A DNA stretch of 64,000 bases from Aeromicrobium sp. Leaf245. Lineage in GTDB: Bacteria; Actinomycetota; Actinomycetes; Propionibacteriales; Nocardioidaceae. The position numbers were made by a program, and so were the translations under genes. Below, in pieces: positions 8,704 through 16,045 of this stretch. A model generated the notes under the pieces. That model searched no databases. It was not told the DNA's origin and saw nothing but the letters and a program-made list of their open reading frames with translations. The stretch is taken from contig NZ_OW824151.1 in NCBI RefSeq assembly GCF_942548115.1, forward strand, positions 1,922,001 to 1,986,000, given 5' to 3'. How positions within the stretch are numbered: position 1 is the first letter of the stretch; each line of letters begins with the position of its first letter.

Positions 8704-8885
8704 GCTGTCCTCCTTCCAGAGGGCTCGGTCGTGCTGGGTGGGGTGGGGGAGAGGATGCCGATGAAGCCGAGGCGGAAGGCGCGTTGACACGCTCGGCACT
8801 CCCACTCCCCGTGGGTCTCGCCGTGCGGCCGCAGGTCCTCGTCCGCGCAGTACGGGCAGTGGAACGGCGTGGCCCTGCCTGTCAT
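8700..8885 (-). CDS. Small zinc-ribbon protein of the sulfite reductase operon
   Basis: 61 residues with two CxxC knuckles, CPYC (residue 10) and CRAC (residue 31), forming a probable four-Cys zinc site. ATGA overlaps link it to sulfite reductase upstream and the chelatase downstream, so all three are translated together. Similar small proteins sit beside actinobacterial sulfite-reduction genes. Their function is unknown to me; a chaperone or assembly role is only a guess. Confidence 0.8.
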   Translation of the reverse strand: MTGRATPFHCPYCADEDLRPHGETHGEWECRACQRAFRLGFIGILSPTPPSTTEPSGRRTA

Positions 8886-10564
8886 CGCAGGACCTCCTCG
8901 TCGGCGCGCGCGACCCAGCGGGCGAAGGACTCGTCGCCGTCGCGCTGCTCGAGGTAGGTGCGCGAGAGCTTCTCGACGTAGTGGGGGAGCTGCTCGCCGG
9001 TGACCTTGTGGGCGCGGAGCTTGCGGCCGAACCCGGCCTCGAGCCCGAGGGCGCCGCCGAGGTGGACCTGGAAGCCCTCGACCTGCCGGCCATGCTCGTC
9101 CAGGACGAGCTGGCCCTTGAGGCCGATGTCGGCGGTCTGGATGCGGGCGCAGGAATTCGGGCAGCCGTTCACGTTGATCGTGATCGGCGAGTCGAGCTCG
9201 GGCACGCGCTGCTCCAGCTCGTCGACCAGGTCACGGGCGCGCGCCTTGGTCTCGACGATGGCCAGCTTGCAGTACTCGATGCCCGTGCAGGCCATGGTGT
9301 TGCGGCGCCACTGCGAGGGCCGGGCGTACAGGCCGAGGGCGGCGAGGGCGTCCACGAGGGACTCGACGCGGTCCTCCTCGACGTCGAGCACGACGAGCTT
9401 CTGCATGGGCGTCGTGGCGACGCGGTCGGAGCCGTGCGCCTCGACCACGTCGGCCACCTGGTTGAGCAGCGTGCCGGAGATGCGACCGACCGTGGCGGCC
9501 ACGCCCACGTAGTACCGGCCGTCCTTCTGGCGGTGCACGCCCACGTGGTCGACCGGGGTGGTGGGTACCTCGGGGGCCTCGAGGTCGACGAGGGAACGCT
9601 CGAGGTACTCGGTCTCGAGCACCTCGCGGAACTTCTCGATGCCCCAGTCGGCCACGAGGAACTTGAGCCGCGCGCGCGAGCGCAGACGTCGGTAGCCGTA
9701 GTCGCGGAAGATGCTGACGACGCCCTCCCACACCTCGGGCACCTCGTCGACCGGGACCCAGACGCCCACCCGCTGGGCGAGCATCGGGTTGGTCGAGAGC
9801 CCACCCCCGACCCAGAGGTCGAAGCCCGGGCCGTGCTCGGGGTGCTCGGCGCCGATGAAGGCGATGTCGTTGATCTGCGGGACCACGTCGTGCCCGGGGT
9901 GGCCGCTGATCGCGGACTTGAACTTGCGCGGGAGGTTGGAGAACGCGCGATCACCGATGTAGCGGCTCTCGATCGCCTCGATGGCCGGACGCCCGTCGAT
10001 GATCTCGGCCTCGCTGATGCCGGCCACGGGGGAGCCGAGGATGACGCGGGGGCAGTCGCCGCACGCTTCCTGGGTGGAGAGCCCGACGGACTCCAGGCGC
10101 TCCCAGATCGTGGGCATGTCCCGGACGTCGATCCAGTGGTACTGCACGTTCTGGCGGTCGGTCAGGTCGGCGGAGTCGCGGGCGAAGTCCACCGAGATGT
10201 CGGCGATCGTCCGCAGCTGTCGGAGGTCCAGCTGGCCGCCGTCGATGCGGACGCGGAGCATGAAGTAGCGGTCGTCGAGCTCCTCCGGCTCGAGCGTCGC
10301 GGTCTTGCCGCCGTCGATGCCGGCCTTGCGCTGCGTGTAGAGGCCCCACCAGCGGAAGCGGCCACGCAGGTCGCCGGGGTCGATGCTGTCGAACCCGCGG
10401 TGGGCGTAGATGTTCTCGATGCGGGCGCGCACGTTGAGCGGGTTGTCGTCCTTCTTGGACTGCTCGTTGGCGTTGAGGGGCTCGCGGTAGCCGAGCGCCC
10501 ACTGGCCCTCACCACGGCGACGACGTGCCGTGCGTGCGGGGGGCGGGGTGGTGCTCGAAGTCAT
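8882..10564 (-). CDS. sirA: Assimilatory sulfite reductase (ferredoxin), SirA/NirA type
   Basis: 560 residues. Six-electron reduction of sulfite to sulfide for cysteine synthesis. The sirohaem/[4Fe-4S] ligands are C426, C432, C468 and C472 (ACTGIEYC and GCPNSC). Tyr76 (GLYTQRK) and Cys168 (QEACGDC) are 92 residues apart, the same spacing as the Tyr-Cys crosslink I recall from the M. tuberculosis enzyme (Tyr69-Cys161). This favours sulfite over nitrite as substrate. The gene leads an operon with a zinc-ribbon protein and a chelatase. It is preceded by a cysteine-bearing leader peptide at 10651-10731. Confidence 0.92.
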   Translation of the reverse strand: MTSSTTPPPARTARRRRGEGQWALGYREPLNANEQSKKDDNPLNVRARIENIYAHRGFDSIDPGDLRGRFRWWGLYTQRKAGIDGGKTATLEPEELDDRYFMLRVRIDGGQLDLRQLRTIADISVDFARDSADLTDRQNVQYHWIDVRDMPTIWERLESVGLSTQEACGDCPRVILGSPVAGISEAEIIDGRPAIEAIESRYIGDRAFSNLPRKFKSAISGHPGHDVVPQINDIAFIGAEHPEHGPGFDLWVGGGLSTNPMLAQRVGVWVPVDEVPEVWEGVVSIFRDYGYRRLRSRARLKFLVADWGIEKFREVLETEYLERSLVDLEAPEVPTTPVDHVGVHRQKDGRYYVGVAATVGRISGTLLNQVADVVEAHGSDRVATTPMQKLVVLDVEEDRVESLVDALAALGLYARPSQWRRNTMACTGIEYCKLAIVETKARARDLVDELEQRVPELDSPITINVNGCPNSCARIQTADIGLKGQLVLDEHGRQVEGFQVHLGGALGLEAGFGRKLRAHKVTGEQLPHYVEKLSRTYLEQRDGDESFARWVARADEEVLR

Positions 10565-10650
10565 GAAGGTCCTCGGGGAGAGGACGCACGACGGTCGCGT
10601 CCGACGGACGGTGTCGTCGCGCGTCGCGGAAGGGTCAGCGGGCGCGCGGA

Positions 10651-10731
10651 TCAGCGACAGATCATCGTGTGCGCGCGGCCGAGGTCCACGTGGAGACGCT
10701 CCACGAGCCAGACGGTCTGCGCGATCAACAT
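10651..10731 (-). CDS. Putative leader peptide of the sir operon (26 residues)
   Basis: The minus-strand frame ATG 10731 to TGA 10651 encodes a 26-residue peptide ending in HTMICR. Its core RLHVDLGRAHTMICR matches the actinobacterial leader-peptide pattern (HVDLxRV...xxLCR) found before sulfur-assimilation genes. A single Cys sits two codons before the stop, where its tRNA charging could be sensed. The stop is 86 bases before the sir start. No clear Shine-Dalgarno is seen. Cysteine attenuation is known for related actinobacterial operons; here it is inferred. Confidence 0.6.
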   Translation of the reverse strand: MLIAQTVWLVERLHVDLGRAHTMICR

Positions 10732-10774
10732 GCGGACAGTCTGGTCAGGTCGTGGACGCCCCCACAACTGGAAT

Positions 10775-10809
10775 GTCCATCATCTGGACCATGCGTCCAG
10801 ATGATGGAC
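10775..10809. promoter_or_regulatory. 15-bp inverted repeat built of GTCCA/TGGAC half-sites
   Basis: Arms 10775-10789 and 10795-10809 are exact reverse complements around CATGC. Each arm is itself GTCCA-N5-TGGAC, giving four half-sites at regular 10-base steps. It lies just before the leader peptide and 48 bases after the stop of the minus-strand membrane gene. An operator of sulfur genes and a terminator are both possible. The TGGAC-N5-GTCCA centre resembles, but does not equal, the TAGAC-N6-GTCTA sites of McbR-type regulators. Confidence 0.5.
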
Positions 10810-10856
10810 GTCGGACAGCGTTCCGCCTGGAATGGCGGGTGGAAGAGTGACCTGAG

Positions 10857-11483
10857 TCACGCAGCGTGCGGGGACACCCAGGAGACCACGAAGGTGCCCA
10901 GTGCCGTCCCGACGAGCACGGCCCCGGCGATCACGAGAGCCACGGGCCAGGCGACGACCCCGGCGACGGCAAGCCCCAGCAGGGCGCCCGGGTGCGCCGC
11001 GGCCGCGAGTCCCACGCCCAGCACCGCCCCGGAGGTGACCGGCCCGGCGGCGGCCCAGGCCACGGCGCCGGTGTCGGCCGCCAACGTGGTCCACGCCAGG
11101 ACGAGTCCGGCCACCAAGCCCAGCACACCACCCGTGAGGAGGCCGGGCTCGTCCCACACGAGCGATCCTCCGGGCAGGTCGAGTGCGGTGACCGCCGCGC
11201 CTGCTGCCACGGCTCCGACCACCTGGGCGGCCAGCGTCGGCAGGACTCCGCCCACCGCGGCGCGGCCGACCAGGGTCAAGGAGACCAGCTGCGCCGGCCC
11301 GGTGAGGGCGAGACCCGAGGTCTCCGAGGTGTCGTGGAAGCCGGCCAGCCAGGCGGCGGCCACGGCGACGACCGCCACCGCGGCCACGGCCGTGGCCGGA
11401 TCGGTGGCCCGTAGCGACCAGGCGGCGACGGCGGTCGTCAGGGCCGACGTGACGCCAGCGACGGCGAGCGGCTTCACGCGCAC
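10857..11483 (-). CDS. Polytopic membrane protein, weakly aquaporin-like
   Basis: About 208 residues, rich in Ala, Gly and Val, with roughly six hydrophobic segments. The stretch SGLALTGPAQLVSLTLVG followed by LPTLAAQVVGAVAAG resembles the first half of the aquaporin fold, with the usual Asn-Pro-Ala replaced by Gly-Pro-Ala. No second NPA is evident. Function is therefore open: a degenerate channel-like protein is the best guess. The GTG start at 11483 (or 11477) has no good ribosome site. It is upstream of and co-directional with the sir operon, but separated by 126 bases and a strong inverted repeat. Confidence 0.55.
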   Translation of the reverse strand: MRVKPLAVAGVTSALTTAVAAWSLRATDPATAVAAVAVVAVAAAWLAGFHDTSETSGLALTGPAQLVSLTLVGRAAVGGVLPTLAAQVVGAVAAGAAVTALDLPGGSLVWDEPGLLTGGVLGLVAGLVLAWTTLAADTGAVAWAAAGPVTSGAVLGVGLAAAAHPGALLGLAVAGVVAWPVALVIAGAVLVGTALGTFVVSWVSPHAA

Positions 11484-11610
11484 GCCCCGGACGGGCGGGC
11501 GGCGCGGGCCCGCTCGCCGCGGTTCCGATCGGCGCCGTCCCGATCGACGTGAGGGATCGCCTGGCGCGACGGTGCGCAGCGGAGGGGATGCATGTCGATA
11601 CCGTAGGGCC

Positions 11611-12486
11611 ATGGCGGCTGAACGGGTAGCACGCCCGGCGGCTGTCGACCTGCTGGCGCGGGTCACGGCACGCACCGTGTCGCGCTGCATCACCCACCGG
11701 GTCACCGGGCTCGCGGCCGAGGCCGCGTTCTTCGCGATCCTGTCGTTGCCGCCGCTCGTCTTCGGGCTCGCCGGCACGATCGGCTTCGTCGCGGAGCGCT
11801 ACGACGTCGCGCAGGTCGACGTGCTCAAGGACCGCGTGCTCGACCTGTCGTCGCAGGCCCTGACCCAGGGCACCGTCGACCAGGTCATCGCGCCGACCCT
11901 GGACGAGGTGCTGAGCTCGGGCCGCATCGACGTGGTGTCCATCGGCTTCGTGCTGGCCCTGTGGTCGGGGTCGAGGGCGCTCAACGTCTTCCTCGACACG
12001 ATCTCGATCCTCTACGGGCTCGGCGGGGTGCGCGGCATCGTCAAGACCCGCGCCCTGTCGTTCTCGCTGTACGTGGTGGCGCTGGCGCTCGCGATCATCG
12101 TGGTCCCGCTCGTCCTGGCCGGGCCGGAGGTGGCGGCCTCGATCGTGCCCTCCCAGCTGTCGGTGCTGGAGCCGCTGTACTGGCCGGCGGTGCTGCTCGT
12201 CTCCGTGGGGTTCCTCGCGTCGCTCTACCACCTGGCCGTCCCCGTGAAGGTGTCGTGGCGCTCCGGGCTGCCCGGGGCCTTCTTCACGATGGGTTTGTGG
12301 ATCGGCGGCAGCCTGCTCGTCCGCTGGGCCCTGGGGTTCTCCACGGGCGGCACGTCGATCTACGGCCCGCTGGCAGCTCCGATCGCCGTGCTGCTGTGGT
12401 TGTACGTCCTGTCGATCGCGGTGCTCATCGGTGCTGCGATCAACGCCTCGCTCGACGAGCAACGCCACCCCCGCGTCGACCGCTAG
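11611..12486 (+). CDS. YihY/virulence factor BrkB family membrane protein
   Basis: 291 residues with about six transmembrane segments. The family-typical N-terminal AAEAAFFAILSLPPLVFGLAG and C-terminal IYGPLAAPIAVLLWLYV motifs are visible. The molecular function of the family is not settled; the old RNase BN label is wrong. TACCGT (11599-11604) ends 6 bases before the ATG, so the mRNA is probably leaderless. It is followed 11 bases later by two small exported proteins on the same strand. Confidence 0.85.
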   Translation: MAAERVARPAAVDLLARVTARTVSRCITHRVTGLAAEAAFFAILSLPPLVFGLAGTIGFVAERYDVAQVDVLKDRVLDLSSQALTQGTVDQVIAPTLDEVLSSGRIDVVSIGFVLALWSGSRALNVFLDTISILYGLGGVRGIVKTRALSFSLYVVALALAIIVVPLVLAGPEVAASIVPSQLSVLEPLYWPAVLLVSVGFLASLYHLAVPVKVSWRSGLPGAFFTMGLWIGGSLLVRWALGFSTGGTSIYGPLAAPIAVLLWLYVLSIAVLIGAAINASLDEQRHPRVDR

Positions 12487-12497
12487 GATCGGCGCCT

Positions 12498-12899
12498 GTG
12501 AAGGGTTTGCGGAAGGTGGCTGCGCTCGTCGTCGTGCTCCTGGGCGTGGCAGCGCTGCTGTTCGCCCTGCGGTCCTGCAGCAGCGACGACGACGCCGGTT
12601 CCGATCCCGAGTCGACCGCGTCGGCCGAGCCGACCGCGCCCCCGTCGTTGGCGCCGGCCAAGATGTCGACGACCAAGATCGAGCGGACCATCAAGGCGCG
12701 TCTGGACCAGAACGCAGGGCGCCCCACCCGCATCGAGTGCCCGGAGCGGGTGACGCAGAAGATCGGCACCACCTTCGACTGCGAGGTGTTCTTCGACGAC
12801 GAGCCGGACACGGCTGCGATCGCGACGGCCGCGGTCGAGATCGACGGCCCCGACGGCCACTACGTGTGGACGTCGACGCCGAAGTCGCAGGGGGAGTGA
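12498..12899 (+). CDS. DUF4333-type exported protein, first of a tandem pair
   Basis: 133 residues. An N-terminal hydrophobic segment (VAALVVVLLGVAALLFAL) is followed by CSSDDD and a Ser/Pro/Thr linker, then a small globular domain with two Cys (RIECPERV and TTFDCEV) spaced as in DUF4333. Those Cys probably form a disulfide outside the cell. TAGGAT (12484-12489) overlaps the stop of the BrkB gene and lies 8 bases before the GTG, so it may have its own promoter. Confidence 0.7.
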   Translation: MKGLRKVAALVVVLLGVAALLFALRSCSSDDDAGSDPESTASAEPTAPPSLAPAKMSTTKIERTIKARLDQNAGRPTRIECPERVTQKIGTTFDCEVFFDDEPDTAAIATAAVEIDGPDGHYVWTSTPKSQGE

Positions 12900-12901
12900 C
12901 C

Positions 12902-13423
12902 ATGTCCGGTGCACGCAAGGTGCTGCCGTGGCTCGTGCTCACGGTGCTGGTCCTGGCCGGCGGCGTCTTCGGGCTGCGGTCATGGGTCGGCACCGAGGCG
13001 GCGTCGGACGACTCCGCCTCGCCCGGTGTGGTGAGCGAGTCGGTCGCGCCGACCCCGTCGGCCAGTGTCTCGGCCTCGCCCACAGCGGAGCCGACCCCCA
13101 ATGAGACCCCGTCGGCCACGCCGACACCGACGCGGACCACCGCGGCTCCGCGGGCCACGTCCGCTCCGCGTCGCACCGCGGCCCCGGCGCCGCGCACCAC
13201 CCGGACCACCGGCGCCGTCGTGGCGCGCATCAGGTCCTCGCTCGACGCCAAGGGCGAGCCGACGTCGGTCTGGTGCCCGCCTCGGGTGTCCGCGGCCGTG
13301 GGGACCACCTTCACCTGCACGGTGGCCTACGCGTCCGCCCCGGCCACGGTCATCGCCGACGCGACCGTGCGGATCACCTCCCGCCAGGGTCAGTTCACCT
13401 GGCGGTCGAGCTCGCGGTCCTGA
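12902..13423 (+). CDS. DUF4333-type exported protein, second of a tandem pair
   Basis: 173 residues. N-terminal membrane or signal segment (VLPWLVLTVLVLAGGVFGL), a long Ser/Thr/Pro/Ala-rich stalk (residues about 40-105), then a domain with the same WCPPRV...GTTFTCTV Cys pattern as the preceding gene. The pair are diverged paralogues 2 bases apart and presumably co-translated. The stalk suggests the domain is held away from the membrane at the surface. No function is known to me. Confidence 0.7.
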   Translation: MSGARKVLPWLVLTVLVLAGGVFGLRSWVGTEAASDDSASPGVVSESVAPTPSASVSASPTAEPTPNETPSATPTPTRTTAAPRATSAPRRTAAPAPRTTRTTGAVVARIRSSLDAKGEPTSVWCPPRVSAAVGTTFTCTVAYASAPATVIADATVRITSRQGQFTWRSSSRS

Positions 13424-13468
13424 CCGACGCCGCGCCGTCCTCGGCGCGTCCTCGGCGAAGCTGCGCGA

Positions 13469-13496
13469 TCCCGGACCCCCGCGCGGGGGTCCGGGA
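13469..13496 (+). terminator. Terminator hairpin after the DUF4333 pair
   Basis: A 12-bp perfect GC-rich stem (13469-13480 with 13485-13496) and a four-base loop GCGC, 46 bases after the stop at 13423. No T-run follows, which is usual in this GC range. Confidence 0.75.
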
Positions 13497-13691
13497 CCAC
13501 TGGCACGCGCAGCTGTGGTCTCAACCAACGGTGCTGCCCTGCACGTTCCCCGGCCCGAGGAGTCCGAAACACACCCGGTCCTGGGGTGCGGACGTCTCGG
13601 TCGGGCTCCGGCGCAGGACGAGGCCCGAAGGTGCCGGTCGTCACGGCGTCGGAGCTTCGGCCCGTGGCGTCAACCGCAGGCCCCAGAGGGC

Positions 13692-13898
13692 TCACATCGG
13701 TGTGGTGGACTCCGCGAGGGACCTGCCGTCGACGGGTGTCGGCCTGATGTCCAGGCCGGCGGCTCGGGTCGGTTTCTCGACGGAGACGTCGCCGACGTCG
13801 TGGAGCGCGCAGACCGGCACGGCGAAGCGCGCGTCGTCCAGCTCCAACTGCGACAGCGTGGACGCCGTCTCGTGGCAATTGACCTCCGCGCACTTCAT
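13692..13898 (-). CDS. Small Cys/His protein, possible zinc-binding
   Basis: 68 residues. The N-terminus MKCAEVNCHE plus PVCALHD near residue 30 gives three Cys and two His in the order of small treble-clef zinc proteins common in actinobacteria. The C-terminal half is low complexity and shows no motif. The start has no clear ribosome site. It follows the minus-strand gene at 13951-14220 by 52 bases and may be co-transcribed with it. It could still be a chance frame. Confidence 0.45.
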   Translation of the reverse strand: MKCAEVNCHETASTLSQLELDDARFAVPVCALHDVGDVSVEKPTRAAGLDIRPTPVDGRSLAESTTPM

Positions 13899-13950
13899 GC
13901 ACCGATGGTGCGCCGGGATCGGCGTTCGCGCCAGTCGCCGTGCCGATCGT

Positions 13951-14220
13951 TCACCTCCCGGTTGCCAAGGGTCGGGGCGGCGCGGCAGGTCGAAGTCGCG
14001 TGGCCGGGAGCCAGTTCAGGACGACGGCGCCCTCGGGCAGGACCATCGCGACGTGGGCCCACCACTGTCCGTCACGTCGCTGCCACGTGATCAGCAGCCC
14101 CGGGTAGGGCGCCATGTCCGGGTGCTTCGCGGACGGGGCGACCCAGACGTGCCGGATCCGCTCGGCCCGCTCGAGGTGGTCGGCGGGGGAGCGGTCTCCG
14201 TAACGACGGTTGGCGCCCAC
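13951..14220 (-). CDS. Small hypothetical protein
   Basis: 89 residues from GTG 14220. The central part (HVWVAPSAKHPDMAPYPG, then LLITWQRRDGQWWAHVA) looks like the short beta-rich proteins often seen in actinobacteria, with alternating hydrophobic strands and a Trp-rich turn. The start is uncertain, because the frame is open further upstream without a better ribosome site. No function is recognised. Confidence 0.45.
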   Translation of the reverse strand: MGANRRYGDRSPADHLERAERIRHVWVAPSAKHPDMAPYPGLLITWQRRDGQWWAHVAMVLPEGAVVLNWLPATRLRPAAPPRPLATGR

Positions 14221-14600
14221 CGGGCGATCGTACTCGAACAGGTGATCGAATGCGACGGAGCGCCGCTGGACGCAACGAGACGAGAAGGCTCGGGAATCGT
14301 CGAGCTTTCGGAGCCTTCCCGTCGTGGGACGTGCGGGTCCGACGCCGGGGCGTGAACGTGGGTGGACCCCCGGCTCGGCATGGGAGTGGGTGAGCCGGGG
14401 GTCGTGCGCGCGCAGGTGCATTCCACCATCTGCGCGCTTCACACGCGGTGGGGCGACTGTGAAGCCGTCGCGGGGCGCTGAGGCATGGGGCTGGCGGCGT
14501 GGTGCTCGCGGTGTGGGGCGAGCCGGCGCGGGAGTCTCGTGCGGAGAGCCCCACGGCACGTGCACCGCATGAGCGGACGGATCCGCCGTGGGGAGAAAGA
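14221..14600. other. Gene-free stretch with a second copy of the tRNA-flank hairpin
   Basis: I see no supported gene in these 380 bases. At 14281-14318 is a hairpin (8-bp stem GAAGGCTC/GAGCCTTC) whose surrounding 45 bases match the tRNA-Val terminator at 14597-14641 at about 36 positions in the same orientation. The rest is GC-rich and without other repeats. Confidence 0.5.
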
Positions 14601-14641
14601 CGAGAAGGCCCCGGATTCGGCGAGATTCCGGAGCCTTCTCG
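14601..14641 (-). terminator. Terminator of the minus-strand tRNA operon
   Basis: The arms 14601-14614 and 14628-14641 pair with one mismatch. On the minus strand the stem is followed by a T-rich GTCTTTCTCC tail. It begins 4 bases after the end of tRNA-Val(GAC). Confidence 0.8.
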
Positions 14642-14644
14642 AAG

Positions 14645-14716
14645 TGGGCGATACTGGGTTTGAACCAGTGACCTCTTCCGTGTCAGGGAAGCGCGCTACC
14701 GCTGCGCCAATCGCCC
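14645..14716 (-). tRNA. tRNA-Val (anticodon GAC)
   Basis: 72 bases with a full cloverleaf. Acceptor GGGCGAT pairs with ATCGCCC and the discriminator is A. The anticodon loop CTGACAC gives GAC, and the T arm contains GGTTCAAACC. CCA is not encoded. It is last of three tRNAs read leftwards. Its body is nearly the same as tRNA-Val(CAC) at 15901. Confidence 0.95.
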
Positions 14717-14750
14717 GAGGGTGGTGCTGTTCAGTTGGTGCGTCGTGTCG

Positions 14751-14821
14751 AGGTGGGTACGGGATTTGAACCCGTGTACACGGATTTGCAGTCCGTTGCC
14801 TCGCCTCTCGGCCAACCCACC
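14751..14821 (-). tRNA. tRNA-Cys (anticodon GCA)
   Basis: 71 bases. Acceptor GGTGGGT pairs with ACCCACC, the discriminator is U as expected for Cys, and the anticodon loop CTGCAAA gives GCA. Middle gene of the three-tRNA minus-strand cluster. Confidence 0.95.
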
Positions 14822-14846
14822 GCTGGATGGGTATGGAGACCCTCCG

Positions 14847-14918
14847 AGCGGACAACGAGATTCGAACTCGCGACCCTCACCTTGGCAAGGTGATGCTCTA
14901 CCACTGAGCTATGTCCGC
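14847..14918 (-). tRNA. tRNA-Gly (anticodon GCC)
   Basis: 72 bases. Acceptor GCGGACA pairs with TGTCCGC, the discriminator is U, and the anticodon loop TTGCCAA gives GCC. First gene of the minus-strand tRNA operon, divergent from the class IV aminotransferase. Confidence 0.95.
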
Positions 14919-15011
14919 ATTCGCACCGTTTCCGGCGCGGGAAGAAACATTAGCCGATGGGCTCCGGCGCACCAAACGGGGGGTCGTCGTCGGCGGGGGT
15001 ACGGTGGCGAC

Positions 15012-15848
15012 ATGCGTGCCTGGGTGGACGGACGAGTCCTCGGATCACCGGAAGAACCGGCCATCAGCGTCCTCGACCACGGGCTCGTGGTCGGCGACGG
15101 AGTCTTCGAGACGATCGCCGTCGACAGCGGGGTGCCGTTCGCCCTCACGCGCCACCTCGAGCGGTTGGCCGGCTCGGCCGCGGGACTCGGCATCGGGCGC
15201 CCCGACCTCGGCCTCCTGCGGGAGGGTGTCGCCGCCACGATGGACGGGCAGGACCTGCCCTTCGGTCGGATCCGCATCACCGTGACCTCCGGCCGGGGCC
15301 CCCTCGGCTCGCCGCGCGGCGACCACGGGCTCACGCACGTGGTGGTCACCGAGCCGGCCGAGCGCCCGCCCTCGGTCGCGTCGATCGCCACCGTGCCGTG
15401 GCCCCGCAACGAGCGCGGCGCGCTGGCCGGGCTCAAGACCACGTCGTACGCCGAGAACGCGAAGATGGTCGAGGCCGCCCGGGCCGCGGGTGCGTCGGAG
15501 GCGGTCATGCCCAACACGCAGGGCCACCTCTGCGAGGGCACGGGATCGAACATCATGTACGTCCTCGACGGCACGCTGGTCACGCCGACGCTGGCGTCGG
15601 GCTGCCTCGCGGGCATCACGCGCGCCCTCGCCCTCGAGTGGTTGTCGGCCGAGCTCGACGTCGTCGAGCGCGACGCTCCCATCGAGGTCCTGGCCGACGC
15701 CGACGAGGTGGTGCTCGTCGGCACGACCCGCGACATCCAGGCCATCTCCCACGTCGACGGCCGCGCGGTCGGCGCGGCCCCCGGCCCGATCACCCAGCGG
15801 GCGCAGGCCATCTGGGCCCGCGAGGCGGCCAAGCACTCCGACCCGTAG
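15012..15848 (+). CDS. Class IV aminotransferase / aminodeoxychorismate lyase-like
   Basis: 278 residues of the fold-IV PLP family. K142 in GLKTTSYAENAK is the expected Schiff-base lysine. The N-terminal DHGLVVGDGVFETI and the phosphate-binding CEGTGSNIM segment are conserved. The fold includes PabC (4-amino-4-deoxychorismate lyase), branched-chain and D-amino-acid aminotransferases. The sequence style suits PabC, but no folate gene is adjacent, so the substrate stays open. TACGGT (15000-15005) ends 6 bases before the ATG, indicating a leaderless mRNA. Confidence 0.85.
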   Translation: MRAWVDGRVLGSPEEPAISVLDHGLVVGDGVFETIAVDSGVPFALTRHLERLAGSAAGLGIGRPDLGLLREGVAATMDGQDLPFGRIRITVTSGRGPLGSPRGDHGLTHVVVTEPAERPPSVASIATVPWPRNERGALAGLKTTSYAENAKMVEAARAAGASEAVMPNTQGHLCEGTGSNIMYVLDGTLVTPTLASGCLAGITRALALEWLSAELDVVERDAPIEVLADADEVVLVGTTRDIQAISHVDGRAVGAAPGPITQRAQAIWAREAAKHSDP

Positions 15849-15900
15849 GGAACCGAGTGGGACCGCCGCGGAGACGTGCGTTAAGGTTCTGTGCGTCCCC

Positions 15901-15972
15901 GGGCGATTGGCGCAGTGGTAGCGCGCTTCGTTCACACCGAAGAGGTCACTGGTTCGAACCCAGTATCGCCCA
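15901..15972 (+). tRNA. tRNA-Val (anticodon CAC)
   Basis: 72 bases with acceptor GGGCGAT/ATCGCCC and discriminator A. The anticodon loop TTCACAC gives CAC. It is the inverted near-twin of tRNA-Val(GAC) at 14645-14716 and is followed by a strong terminator. Confidence 0.95.
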
Positions 15973-15980
15973 CCGACACC

Positions 15981-16009
15981 GAAGCCCCCGGCCCAGCGCC
16001 GGGGGCTTC
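15981..16009 (+). terminator. Terminator of tRNA-Val(CAC)
   Basis: A 12-bp perfect stem (15981-15992 with 15998-16009) and a 5-base loop, 8 bases after the tRNA. TCGTCGTG follows. Confidence 0.85.
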
Positions 16010-16045
16010 GTCGTGCGTCCGCAGGGCGCTCCTACGATGGCGGGC

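Noticed and set aside
8882-10564. Annotation as assimilatory nitrite reductase
   Set aside because: The Tyr-Cys pair with 92-residue spacing, the sirohydrochlorin chelatase in the operon and the Cys-type leader peptide point to sulfite; no nitrate or nitrite genes are near.
13390-13902. A 170-codon minus-strand frame across the DUF4333 tail
   Set aside because: It overlaps the DUF4333 gene, its terminator and the better-supported small Cys/His frame, and has an Arg/Gly-rich composition typical of shadows.
14645-15972. Integrated element or prophage at the tRNA cluster
   Set aside because: No integrase, excisionase or phage gene lies within reach and there is no full attachment-site duplication; only the short terminator-flank repeat remains.
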